Source: Tremella fuciformis (Eukaryota; Basidiomycota; Tremellomycetes; Tremellales; Tremellaceae). Taken from it: 64,000 nt of DNA. The position numbers and the translations under genes were made by a program. Positions 1-9,900 of this stretch are shown here, one piece after another (within the stretch, counting starts at the first letter, position 1; every line of letters begins with the position of its first letter). The notes beneath the pieces are model-generated. The model worked only from the letters and a program-made list of their open reading frames with translations. It did not search any database and was not told the DNA's origin. Location of the stretch: positions 1,520,972 through 1,584,971 of the forward strand of contig CP136497.1 of NCBI GenBank assembly GCA_032768795.1. Direction: 5' to 3'.

Positions 1-2
1 AC

Positions 3-764
3 CTGAGGATCTTCTGCGACTACAAGCAGGACAACTGGGCTACTCTCCTCCAGCGAGCGGCGTTCGCGTACAACAACTCAATGCATTCGGCAATCATGAT
101 GACGCCGTTTGAAGCAAATTTCGGCTACGCCCCAAGGTGGGCAGAATCCATCGTCGTCGATGGAGAGGCTCGAGAGATCCCATCAGTCGTCGAGAAGTTT
201 GCTTCGCTCGAGGAGGTGCACGCGTTGTGCAAGAAGAACATCGAGCTCGCCAATGAAGCATACGCTAGAGGGTATAATGCCAAGCATCAGGAGGCCCCCG
301 AGATGAAGGTAGGGGACCAAGTGATGCTGTCGATGGAAAACATACAAACTCGACGACCCTCGAAGAAGCTCGACTTGAAATGGTGTGGACCCTACAGGAT
401 CATCGCAAAGGCGGGCAGCGCGTACAAGCTTGAGCTGCCCGACACAATGAAGGTCAATCCAGTCTTTTCGGTGGACCGACTCAAGGTATTCGAGCCACCG
501 ACGCTCCCAGGACAAACATACGATCCGCCAGGGCCTGTGGAAGTCGACGAGGAAGGGGAATCATTCGAGGTGAAGAGGATCATCGACTCGAGGAAAAGGA
601 GAGGGCGATTGGAGTACAAGGTGGAGTGGCTCGGGTATGAGGGAACGGATGAGGCGACGACATGGGAACCGGCAGGGAACATTGATGGAGCCTGGGCGAG
701 CATTGAGAAGTTCCACAAGGAGAACCCGGAGAAACCAGGAGGCCAAGCAGCAACCAGGGCCTAA
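3..764 (+). CDS. Ty3/gypsy pol, integrase C-terminus plus chromodomain (partial, cut by window edge)
   Basis: The frame is open from the window edge and shows the end of a Ty3/gypsy polyprotein. It begins after the integrase catalytic core, at the segment matching 'DNWA.LL..A.F.YNN' in the complete copy at 6952-11169. The basic linker before the last domain is preserved, and the protein ends in a chromodomain: the stretch containing RLEYKVEWLGYEGTDEATTW has the aromatic residues expected to bind methylated histone tails. Chromodomain-bearing integrases (chromoviruses) use it to target heterochromatin. The protein is clearly related to, but not the same as, the pol of the complete element. Everything upstream (gag, protease, RT, RNase H) lies outside the window, so intactness cannot be judged. 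Stop codon at 762-764. Confidence 0.9.
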   Translation: MRIFCDYKQDNWATLLQRAAFAYNNSMHSAIMMTPFEANFGYAPRWAESIVVDGEAREIPSVVEKFASLEEVHALCKKNIELANEAYARGYNAKHQEAPEMKVGDQVMLSMENIQTRRPSKKLDLKWCGPYRIIAKAGSAYKLELPDTMKVNPVFSVDRLKVFEPPTLPGQTYDPPGPVEVDEEGESFEVKRIIDSRKRRGRLEYKVEWLGYEGTDEATTWEPAGNIDGAWASIEKFHKENPEKPGGQAATRA

Positions 765-887
765 GTGAAGCAGCGACAGAGCATAGGCTGAGAAGCAGTG
801 AGCGGTGAGAGACATACATGCGGCAAGATACAAGAGTCAAGACGGCAAAAGCAAGAAGCAAGAAGTAAGAGACAAGACAAGCTACGG

Positions 888-2481
888 TCAAGATGTTCCC
901 TCGAGAAACTCCCCAAGTGTCAACTCGTCGAAGTTAACACCCAAGTCACCTGCGATGTCTCGCGCCCGTGAGATAAAGTAGGTACGCATCGGTGCTTGAG
1001 TCTCTCGGCGAGCGAAGTGACTCAATTGAAATAACTCTTGCCACCGGCGGTCTGGGGCAGAGGTCGAGGTCATTGGAGCGGGTGGTGGTGGTGTTGGCGG
1101 CGGTAGCTGCATCATGGGAGGGGGTGGAGACCAGTGAGAAGTCCTTGATGGTCCGGCTTGAGGTACAGGATCGAGTCCGCCATCCCCTAGCCAACCCGTG
1201 CCAGCGTCATCCATCGGTTCCGGAGCAGGGGGAGGGAGCGGGCTCAGCCTACTCGTCGAGGTAGGATGCCCCGAGCGGAGCCTCTTGTGTGACAACGGTG
1301 ACGAAATGGGCGAGGACGAAGAGCGAGCCCGACGTTTCTCTCTTCCCTTTCCCTTCCCTTTCTTCCCAGAAGCCTTGACCGTGCCCGCTAGGTCGATGTT
1401 GGCGAGGCCAGCAGCCAAGGTCGTCGACGTGGACCGGGCTGCAGCGAGTCGGCCGGAGCGTCGGGCGCCGGGCGTGACGGGCGAGGGAGACGTGCCGCGG
1501 GCGAAGGACACCTGACGGCGCCGTGCCGATGACGAGGGGCCAGGAGTTACCGTGCCGAACGAGCAGGCCAGGGTGCCGCACGTTAGGCACTTCACTTTCT
1601 TGCCTTCCTCGACGATGCGACACGGGAGGTCGTCGGTGACACACGCCTCACATCGCTCATCCCCTTCTAGAACCCGGATCGGCCGTGAACCCGCTTGTTG
1701 CTGAATGTCAGAGGATACCAAGTAGCTGACAATACTCACCCGGGCCCATGTCAGAGATCTGTTGTATCCCCGTTGTCCTCGGTCGGGGTAGTGGGAGCCT
1801 ACTGATCAGTTTGGGCGAAACTTGCAGACTTTACTTACCAAAGAACGAACGGTCCAATGGCTCTGACTCCGGGACCGGCAGTCCCCATCCCTTCTTCACA
1901 TAGTATGCCTCCTCGGAGGCATTTCGCGGGTCAAATCGCCGGCTAGGAGAAATCTCCTCCTCGGACAAGCTCGACGATGCCGGAGTGTCGGGCGCTAGCT
2001 CGTCCACATCAGCCTCTACATCCAACTCCTCCTCCCCCTCTTCCTGTGGGACAGCCGCGGCAGGCGCATCGCTGAGTAGCTCCGCAGCTTGTTCGTCGGG
2101 CGGTGGGATGGCTCCGACGGCGGGGAGTGGAACAGCCTCGTCGACTGTTGGGATGTCGGCAGTCGAGGCGGCTTGCGTGGGGGATGGGAAGGGGGTGCCT
2201 TCGGGTTGGGCGGTGCCGGCACGAGATGGGGATGGGTTGGACATCGAGTCGACACTGACAGTCTCAAATCGAGAATCGGTTTCTGTGCAGAGTGTTACTG
2301 ACCCGTCTGAGTCAGAAGATGCCTCGTCTATAGTTGCCGTAGGGGTTGTAGGAGAAGGATAGGACAGCGCGTTGTCTAGAGAACTGCTGTCGAAGAGGAT
2401 GTAGGGAGATGGAGGGGGCGAGCTTGTGGTGAAGGTGGATGCGTCGAGTGTTCTTGGTCTCGAGAGGTGTAGCCAGGGCAT
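888..2481 (-). CDS. Antisense Cys-cluster protein carried by the left Ty3 element
   Basis: Three exons give one frame: 2481-1839, 1801-1740 and 1700-888 (minus strand; introns of 37 nt GTAAGT...ATCAG and 39 nt GTGAGT...TTCAG). They encode about 505 aa. The N-terminal 200 residues are Ser/Pro/Glu-rich and acidic. The middle holds a cysteine cluster CX2CX6CX10CX2CX4C (beginning CEACVTDDLPC, ending CLTCGTLAC). A basic, Ser-rich, NLS-like region (KGKGKGREKRRARS) follows, then a Pro-rich linker and a short helical C-terminus (RTYFISRARDIAGDLG...). The gene lies antisense between pol and the 3' LTR. The complete Ty3 at 4424-13044 has a homologous gene at the same place. The Cys spacing suggests zinc binding, and nuclear or nucleic-acid binding is an inference. 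Function unknown; I do not recognise a named family. Confidence 0.7.
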
Positions 2482-2827
2482 AAGGCGTGAGTTGAGGTTG
2501 ATGGTGGGGATGAGAGCGCTGACGCCCTCTCCCCCCTCTGTTTATGTCGTTTTCGAGCACCCCGCGACATGGCGACGCCCTCGAGCATCACGAGGCTACC
2601 TCGACGACGGATTGGCAGTCCTTTCACCGTTTCCTTGACGACCGCTCGACGACTTGTCGCCAGAGTTTCGCTCCCGGTACAAGCGACGTCATTCGACTGC
2701 TATCTCGACTCATGGATCGGCAATGCGGGTGTGCTCGACGAGGACGAGGACGAGGACGAGGATGAAGGCTGGAGTGGATGGAGATAGCGCGTGTCTCGCA
2801 GGAGCTCGACTTCAAAGGTGGGCAGAG
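2482..2827. other. Non-coding spacer between antisense gene and LTR
   Basis: The stretch contains the presumed promoter of the antisense gene and, at about 2741-2766, a GAGGAC hexamer tract. It ends in the purine-rich tract that primes plus-strand synthesis, immediately before the LTR at 2828. No other gene seen. Confidence 0.5.
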
Positions 2828-3262
2828 TGTCACGACGGCCACGCCCTCGACGACCTACGCACGTGACCAACACCTCTCACGTGAGCGACACGTGACCTAC
2901 CTCGGGCTGGAGAACCTCGACGAGGGAGTAGACGTTGAATGAACGCGCGACGGCGGGAAGCAGGCGCAGAGTCATATAGGATGCCCCGGGCGCCCGTCGT
3001 AGTTCTTCAGCACTCTCTGATTGAGTCTCATGGATCACCATTGACGATCTCACTCTCTCCGTGGCACGCAGCGTGGCTGAGTCGCACTCACGCTGTATCC
3101 TCGACGACCTTGTTACCTCGACGACCTTGTAACCTCGACGAGGATCCAACCTCGACGAGGATCCTACCTCGACATCCTCGTTTCTACCCCTTTATCCTTT
3201 ATTCTTGACTCTGATATTGTGCGAGAGGGCCTCTGCCAACGGGAGAGCGCAGCATCGTGACA
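2828..3262 (+). repeat. 3' LTR of the left Ty3 element (435 bp)
   Basis: It starts TGTCACGAC and ends TCGTGACA, giving the inverted TG...CA ends of an LTR. The first bases match the LTR of the complete Ty3 element. The interior contains three copies of a short CTCGACGAGGATC-type motif near 3130-3170. Confidence 0.8.
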
Positions 3263-3588
3263 CGGAGATAGCGAAGCAGCAAGTCGACGGGTTACTCGGT
3301 CGCGCACGCAACGTGATTGAGATCTTAAAAGATCGATCGAATCACACCGAGGACGAGAGCATGCTCATGAAAGAGGACAACAAGAAACTTGAAGCGCGAC
3401 TGAAGGAGACCGAGGCACAGCTTCTTGCTCTGCATCAAGAACACTCAGAGATTCCTGTCGCTGTTCAGACTGAGCTTGCATCTCTGCGGGCGCGTTGCCA
3501 GCACTATGTCGAGAAGTATGAGAGCGGCGGAGATGAGGTGACTGCTCAGGAGGCTGGGCCCTCCACAGCAGCGGTGCAAATTGTGTAG
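3263..3588 (+). pseudogene. C-terminal remnant of a coiled-coil protein gene, cut by Ty3 insertion
   Basis: Immediately after the LTR the plus-strand frame encodes about 108 residues rich in Lys, Glu, Leu and Gln with heptad-like spacing (EDNKKLEARLKETEAQLLAL), i.e. a coiled coil, ending ...AAVQIV and a stop at 3586-3588. The upstream part of the gene must lie beyond the left edge, on the far side of the Ty3 insertion. It faces the MULE-protease gene tail to tail, 223 bp apart. It could be a second gene of the same DNA transposon, but I see no domain that proves this. Confidence 0.6.
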
Positions 3589-4418
3589 CGCATGTGTCTA
3601 TCCATGTTTGATTTGGAGCTGTACATATCGCGATCGCCAACCTGTATACACATAGACTCCGTTCTCGATTCGTTATGTCTAGATCGCATCTGTATATAGT
3701 CATGTATCACGCGATCGCTCTGAATAAATCATAGATAGGGAGTGCGATCAGGAGTCGAACCAGCCCACTGCTTCACATGGCTCCTACCTATCTACACAGT
3801 CTCGCTACTCCTCAACAAGCTCTCCATATGTCCTGCCTAACCTCGAAGATGCACTCTTTGAGTGTGGCCCGTTCTTGTTCGCCTGACCAGCTCGACCTGC
3901 CCTCTGCCCAGAGCACAGCCATGCAGTGCACCCAAAGTGCTCTCCTTAGATTGACTCCCTCGGAAGGCGCTAGTCCCAGGCGACGATTCTGCTCTGAATC
4001 ATCCAGATTTTGTCGACAAGGCTTGAGACCTTGAGCTAAACAGACGGCGGCTGTTGCGGCCAGTGGCCCGCAATTGTAGGAATCCTCTTGCTCGAACCAG
4101 CCGATCGCTTCGCGCCAAGTCGATGTGTTAGGGCAGATAATCCAACCTCGATTGGTATCCTCGTCCACCAGACAGCGCTGAAGCTCCCATTCGAGACGTC
4201 GATCGAGTTGATCGCGCCAGAGAGAGTATAAGTGCGGATGATCCAATGCGCCCCCTTTCCCGTCGTAGAACACCAAGAGGCGTTGCTCGCCAAAGATCGC
4301 CAATGTGCAAAAATGCAAGTTCGGCGCCGCGCTGATAGGAATGAAAGTAACTTTCTTCCTCCAAGCTGCCGTCGGTCCTAGCACTTCCAAGGGGTAGCGA
4401 TTCTGTGCGATCGCCAGT

Positions 4419-4423
4419 CGACC
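4419..4423 (+). repeat. Target-site duplication CGACC, left copy (partner 13045-13049)
   Basis: The 5 bases before the left LTR (CGACC) equal the 5 bases after the right LTR at 13045-13049. Removing one copy and the element restores the MULE-USP-ULP1 reading frame (...PMG|RLAIAQ...). This proves the boundaries of the insertion. Confidence 0.95.
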
Positions 4424-4936
4424 TGTCACGACGACCGCCGTCTCTGTCCAGGGCCCGGCGGGCACGTACTCCAAACGGTCGGCGTGGGGGTCGTTGACGT
4501 CGATAGGTATGAGCGAGTTGGGCGAGGAGCTCGGCGAGGGACTCGCTGAGCTCGGGGAGGTGAGCGAGGGGCTCGGCGAGGGACTCGCTGAGCTCAAGGA
4601 GGTGAACGGGTTGAGCGAGGGGTGCGGCGAGGGACTCGCTGAACTCGGCGAGCGGGAAGGTGAACTCGACGAGCGCGAGCGAGTTGAGGGAGGTAGACGG
4701 GGAACTCGGCGGGGGACTCGGTGTCACTGGCAAGCCAAGCGACGGGACGGAGCAGGCAGTCTACGTGTCTGCAGAGAACAACAATTGGGAGAAGACTACG
4801 GAACGTATCGCGCGCCCAGTCTTCCTAAGTATCCGTCGTCCCTCGGTGAGCTCGGCGAGTGATGCGTTGAATCAACGAGTCCGAGCTCCGTCTCCCCACG
4901 TGGCTTCCATGTGCTCTCCCTACGTCCGTCGTGACA
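4424..4936 (-). repeat. 3' LTR of the complete Ty3 element
   Basis: 513 bp, TGTCACGAC...GTCGTGACA, same orientation as the copy at 12532-13044. I count three substitutions, all within the first 60 bp. Internally it is made of imperfect GAGCTCGGCGAGGGACTCGCT-type repeats. Confidence 0.95.
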
Positions 4937-5197
4937 CTCTGCCCAACCTTACGATCGAGCTCCTGCGAGATAGTCGTGGTTGTGGAAGTCGGCGGCGGAG
5001 TCGGCGAGGTCGACGAGGGACTCGGCGAGGGGCTCGGTGAGGGACTCGGCGAGACGGTCAGCGAGGTCCTTTCAGGTACGATGTTGATGCGGCGAGGCGC
5101 GCTAGTTGCTGGGCAACCAAACACACGGCCGAGGACAAGTGGACAGAGGACTCAGCTTTTCCATTCTCCGTTATCTCATCACTCGGCCAGCAACAAC

Positions 5198-6860
5198 ATG
5201 GCCCCAACAACACCAGCGGCAACGCGCAAGGCGAGCGCGGCGAGACGACGAGCCCAGGCGGAGGGGCAGACCAGTGAGTCGGCGCGCGCAGCGCGCCGAG
5301 CGAGCGAACTGGTGGCTGACGCGAAGGGTGGGGCGGGCGGTTCGTCGTGCCGTCGAGGGTAGCCCTGGTTGTGCAGGGCCAGGGGGCGGAGCGAGGGGGG
5401 GAAGGGGGGCGAGAGGAGCAGCCGGCGCGACGTGAGTGGCCGAGAAGAGGGAGATGCAGAGCTGACGGGAAGGATTCGACGGCACCCAGCGGACTTTCGG
5501 TCGCGGGCGCGGCACTCGTCGAGAGCGCTCGGCAAGCGACGAGCTCGAGATCGAAGAGCTCGGCGAGGAGGAGGTTGCCGGGGAGGTGATGAGGGGAGTG
5601 GTGGACGGGGAGGAGGAGGAGGAGGAGGGGGAGGAGGAGGAGGAGGAGGAGGAGGGCGATGGCGGCAGCTCGCCGCTGACGCAGCTCGAGCAGGAGGACG
5701 AGGAGATGGAGGTGGACGGGGGCGGCGCGGAGAGGCTCGAGCTCGAGCCTGCCCTGCCGGTGGACGAAGGAGAGGGCGAGCGGATGGGGCGGCGCCGGCG
5801 TAAGCCACAGCGGCACTATCAAGAAGAGATGAGACTGACGGGCAGGAATCGAACGAACCGATAGCGTGTTCGACGCCGAGGCAAGCTGGCGGGCCGGAGC
5901 CACCGCCTACCTCAACCCCTTCGACCGACCCGACTCGGAGGCCCCAATGTGCGACGTAGTTTACTCCGTCGTGCATGACTTACCCTTGGGCGAGCGCCTA
6001 CCCACGCCGCCGCGCACACGACCCAGTCGCCGACCGCAAGGAGAGGCAAGCGGCTCGCGCGGCGAAGTGAGCGAGGTCAGGGAGGTCAGCGGGGCCGACG
6101 ACGTCGACATGGAGGCGGAGGAGGCGGCTGAGGCCGCGCTGCAGGCGGCGGCCGAGAGGATGGAGGCCTCCATGGAGGCACTGCAGGCGGCGATGGGCTG
6201 GAAGGGCAAGGGGAGGGAGGAGGGGGAGAGGAGGGGAGAGGGGGAGGGGGCGCGGAGACCGACACCGCGAGCGGCGCCGCGGACGCCTGCGGCGGCCGCG
6301 ACACCTTCCCGGAGACCGGCAGCGCCTCCAGCGACCCCGCGACGAGCCGGGCGGCACGAGAATCGGACGCCAGCGAAGATCCTCGTTAGTACCCGTCACA
6401 ACCAGCGGTAGATACTTATCAGCAGGACCACCACAAGGACGCGGTAGACGCCGAGCGGCCGTGTCGTTGGTGTAGACAAGAGGGACGCCGCTGCCTCGTC
6501 CCGCCGGGCACAATAGGCCGAAAGTGCTTCACCTGCACAACCGGCCGCTGTACTCTGAAGGATGGGGAGGCGCCGTCCAGCTCGCCGACCGCCGAGCGGA
6601 CGCCACTGCGCGGCGACCCCCCGGCGACACCTCGGCGCGACGCGCCCGCGACACCTCAGCGGTCTGCGGAACGCCACATCGGTCCAGGCGACTTTGCAGC
6701 CGCCCAGGGCCTCGCGGCGCTCGCGCGCAGCCCGGACAACCCCCGACTGCGTCAGTACGCCGTAAATGAGCTGCGGCGCATGCTTGGGGAGGATCTGAGC
6801 GAGTGGGGTCTTGACGACCTCAGCGAGGGACCGGCCCCCGGTGGGTCGGGAGGACGATAG
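5198..6860 (+). CDS. Antisense Cys-cluster protein carried by the complete Ty3 element
   Basis: The gene is on the strand opposite to gag-pol, between pol and the 3' LTR. A consistent model is 5198-5273, 5473-5799, 5846-6384, 6423-6860 (about 459 aa). The 46 nt and 38 nt introns (GTAAGC...GGCAG; GTTAGT...ATCAG) are well supported by frame changes; the first, 199 nt, is tentative. The start at 5198 lies in ACAACATGG. Features: an acidic poly-Glu tract, a segment with FDAEASWRAGATAY, an Ala/Arg-rich basic region, and the cluster CX2CX6CX10CX2CX4C (CRWCRQEGRRC...CFTCTTGRC). A helical C-terminus (LRQYAVNELRRMLGEDLSEWGLDDL) follows; stop at 6858-6860. Cys spacing and C-terminus match the gene at 888-2481 although the linkers differ, so the fold is conserved between the two elements. 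Function unknown; a regulator or nucleic-acid binder acting for the element is plausible. Confidence 0.7.
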
Positions 6861-6951
6861 GAGAGGGGAAGGGGTGTTCATAGTCGTTGATTATAGAGTG
6901 CTCTGTGCATCATTTTCGTGAACGCATTATTCAGGCAGGAATACGCAGTAT

Positions 6952-9900
6952 TCATACCGCTCGGCGAGCGCCTCGCCGAGGCTTCGGCGCACTTGATGGC
7001 TTCTCTGGGTGAGCGGCGTGGAAGTCCGCGACGAGTTCGGCGGCCGACTCGCTCACATGAGCTAACGGCTCCCAAGTCGCGTGCTCATCCGTGAGCTCAA
7101 AGCCCAACCATTCAACGAGGTACTCAAGGCGTCCACGGCGTATTCGAGAATCCAGGATCGCCGCAACCTCCCAGCTCTCTCCCAGCTCGCTGTCCACTTC
7201 CACCGGGTCGGGAGGCTCGTACGACTGACCGGGCAAGGTGGGCTGTTGGAAGGGTTTCAGGAGGTTGACGTGGAAGACGTCGTGGCACTTCATGGAGGGA
7301 GGGAGAGCGAGGCGATACGTTACCGGGTTGACCTGCTCGATGATCTCGAACGGTCCACCGAACTTGAGGTCCAGCTTCTTCATCGGTCGCCGAGTCTCGA
7401 TGTTCTTCAGCGAGAGGAGCACCGAGTCACCGATCTTGAAGCTGGGCGGCGACGAGTGCTTAGCATCGTAGTGCCTCGCATAGTCGCGGTTCGCCGCCTC
7501 GATGTTAGCCCGGCAGAGCTCATGCAGATCACTCAGCTCCGTTGCCTTCCGCAGTCCCAGTCGTTCACCGGCATCCGCACCCTCCTTCTCCGAGTTCTCC
7601 GAGTTCACCAAGTCCTCCGTCCACCTCGGCGAGTACCCAAAGTTTGCTACAAACGGTGACATCTCGATGGCCGAGTGCTTCCAGTTGTTGTACGAGAACG
7701 ATGCGCACGGCAAAAGCTTAGCCCAATTGTCTTGCTGATAGGTCGAGAAGACCCGGAGGTACTGCTCGAGAACTTGATTTACCCGCTCAGTTTGCCCATC
7801 AGTCTGCGGATGGAAGGCCGTGGACAAGGACAGCTTAATACCCAAGGCCTTGCACAGGTTGGCCCACAGCTTACTGGTGAACTTGGAACCTCGGTCAGAG
7901 ACGATGGATTGCGGGAGCCCGTGTTGACAGACCACGTGATCAATGATCAACTCGGCGAGTCCCGCCGAGTTGAGCCGAGTGGTCGTCGGAATGAAAATCG
8001 CCCACTTCGTTAGTCTGTCAACAACCACCAGAATCGAGTCAAAACCGTTAGAGACCGGCAGGGGCTCGATAAAGTCCATGGAGATGGATGCCCAGGGCCT
8101 CTCAGCTATCTCCAGCGGCTGGAGGAAGCCGTGAGCCCGGTGACGGTCGGTCTTGGTCCGCTGACATACTGCGCATGCGCGGACGAAGGCCTCCACGTCG
8201 CGCCGGAGGCCAAGCCACGCGTAGTCGCGCTTCACCAACTCGAGAGTCTTCGTAACGCCCGGGTGTCCTGCGAGGATAGCTTCGTGCCGCCTCTTTAGAA
8301 TCTGCACCCGTTCCGGCCCCGGTTCCACGTACAGTCGTCCGTCGACTCGCAGCCTTCCCTCGGGGTCACGCTGCAAGAGCGCTTCCCCAGAGAAGCCGAG
8401 CCTTCGGCAAAATCCCAACAGGACGGGGTGAGTCGAGGAGAGAGTAGGCGCGTCAGAGGTTAACTCAGCCAGGACCGGGGACAACTCGGCGACCTCAACG
8501 CGTTCCTCGCCGACCTCTTCCTCCTCCTCCTCCTCGACACCGATCTCGCCGAGTGTTGCTGCACGGAGGAGATGGCGTAGGGAGGACGAGACCGTGGAGG
8601 AAGAGTCGGCGGTGGGGAGTGCCTGGATGAAGTTCTGCGGCTGCTGCATCAATGGCCCTGGGAGATACGCCGAGTCCCGGGAGAGCGCATCGGGAAGTTC
8701 GCCCTCCTTACCAGGGCGATACACGATCTTGTAATCGAACCCAGCTAAGATCTCAACCCATCTAGCCTGGCGAGGGTTCAGCTGCCGCGGTTCCATCCAG
8801 TAAGTAAGATTCAAGTGGTCAGTGATGACCGTAGAATGAACCTGGGACAACAGATGCCGTTTACGTCGGAAGGCGTGAACGATAGCCAGGAACTCCTTCT
8901 CAGTCACCGTGTAGTTCAACTCGGCGCCTTTGAACGAGCCCGACTCAATGGCCACGGGGTGCTCCTCGTTCGCCGAGTTGACTTGCGAGATGACGAAGCC
9001 CCAGCCATAGGCCGATGCGTCAGTCTGCACAATCGTCGGCAACTCCGGGTTGAAGAAAGCGAGCACCGGAGCCTGGCTCAGTTTCTCCTTCAGCGCCTGG
9101 AACGCCTGTTCCTGCTCCTCATCCCAATGGAAACCGACCGACGCTTTCGTCAGATGGTGTAGCGGCCCGGCGACTTTAGCGAAGTGGGGAACGAATCGCC
9201 GATAATAGCTCGCCATTCCCAGGAAGCGCCGCACCTCATGGAGATCCTTGGGCCTCGAAGCCTCTTGGACCCCTTGGACGTAGCCCGGATCAGCCGCCAC
9301 GCCGTCTTTGGAGATCAAGAACCCCAGGAACTTCACGGATCTCTGCTCAAACCGGCACTTACTCGCCTTCAGGAACAAAGAGGTTCCTCGCACTCGCTCC
9401 AGAACTAGCCGAGTGACTCGGCGAAGCTCCTCGAGTGTCTTGGCGTGGACGATGATGTCGTCGATGTATACCGTGACCCACTGCCTGAGATCACTGAACA
9501 GCTCATTCAGGAAGTGCTGAAAGACGGCCGGTGCGTTTCGCAGCCCATCACGCACGACCAGCGACTCGTACATGCCAAACGGCGTGCGGAAGGCGGTGAG
9601 GCTCTCAAATCCTTCGGCGAGCCTGAGCAACTGGTACGCCGAGACCAGGTCAAAGCAGGAGAACCACTCGGAGCCACCAAGGTCAGAGATGACTTGAGAA
9701 ATCAACGGAACGGGGTAAGCATCAGGAACGGTGGCGCTGTTCAGATGTCGGTAATCCACCACCATTCGCCAGTTCACGCCGTCAGTCTTACGCACGCAGA
9801 AAGTCGGCGAGCCGTACGGCGAGTTGCTAGGCCGGATCCGGCCCGCGGCTTCTTCTCGCTCGAGGATTTGCCTCATAGCCTCCTTCTGATCTTGGGCGAC

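Larger units (their letters stand above)
1..3262 (+). mobile_element. Left Ty3/gypsy chromovirus, 3' part only
   Basis: In order on the plus strand: pol end (to 764), an antisense Cys-rich gene (2481-888), a purine-rich stretch ending AAAGGTGGGCAGAG, then a 435 bp LTR starting TGTCACGAC and ending TCGTGACA at 3262. The LTR edge and the preceding purine tract match the complete element (AAGGTTGGGCAGAG before TGTCACGACGG). The two are therefore related families with the same layout. The 5' half is off-window, so the target duplication cannot be checked; the base after the LTR begins CGGAG. The element has truncated a coiled-coil gene whose tail continues at 3263. Confidence 0.85.

Noticed and set aside
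5058..5976. Long Pro/Leu-rich minus-strand frames
   Set aside because: They are reverse complements of the GAG-rich acidic exon of the antisense Cys-cluster gene; low complexity only.
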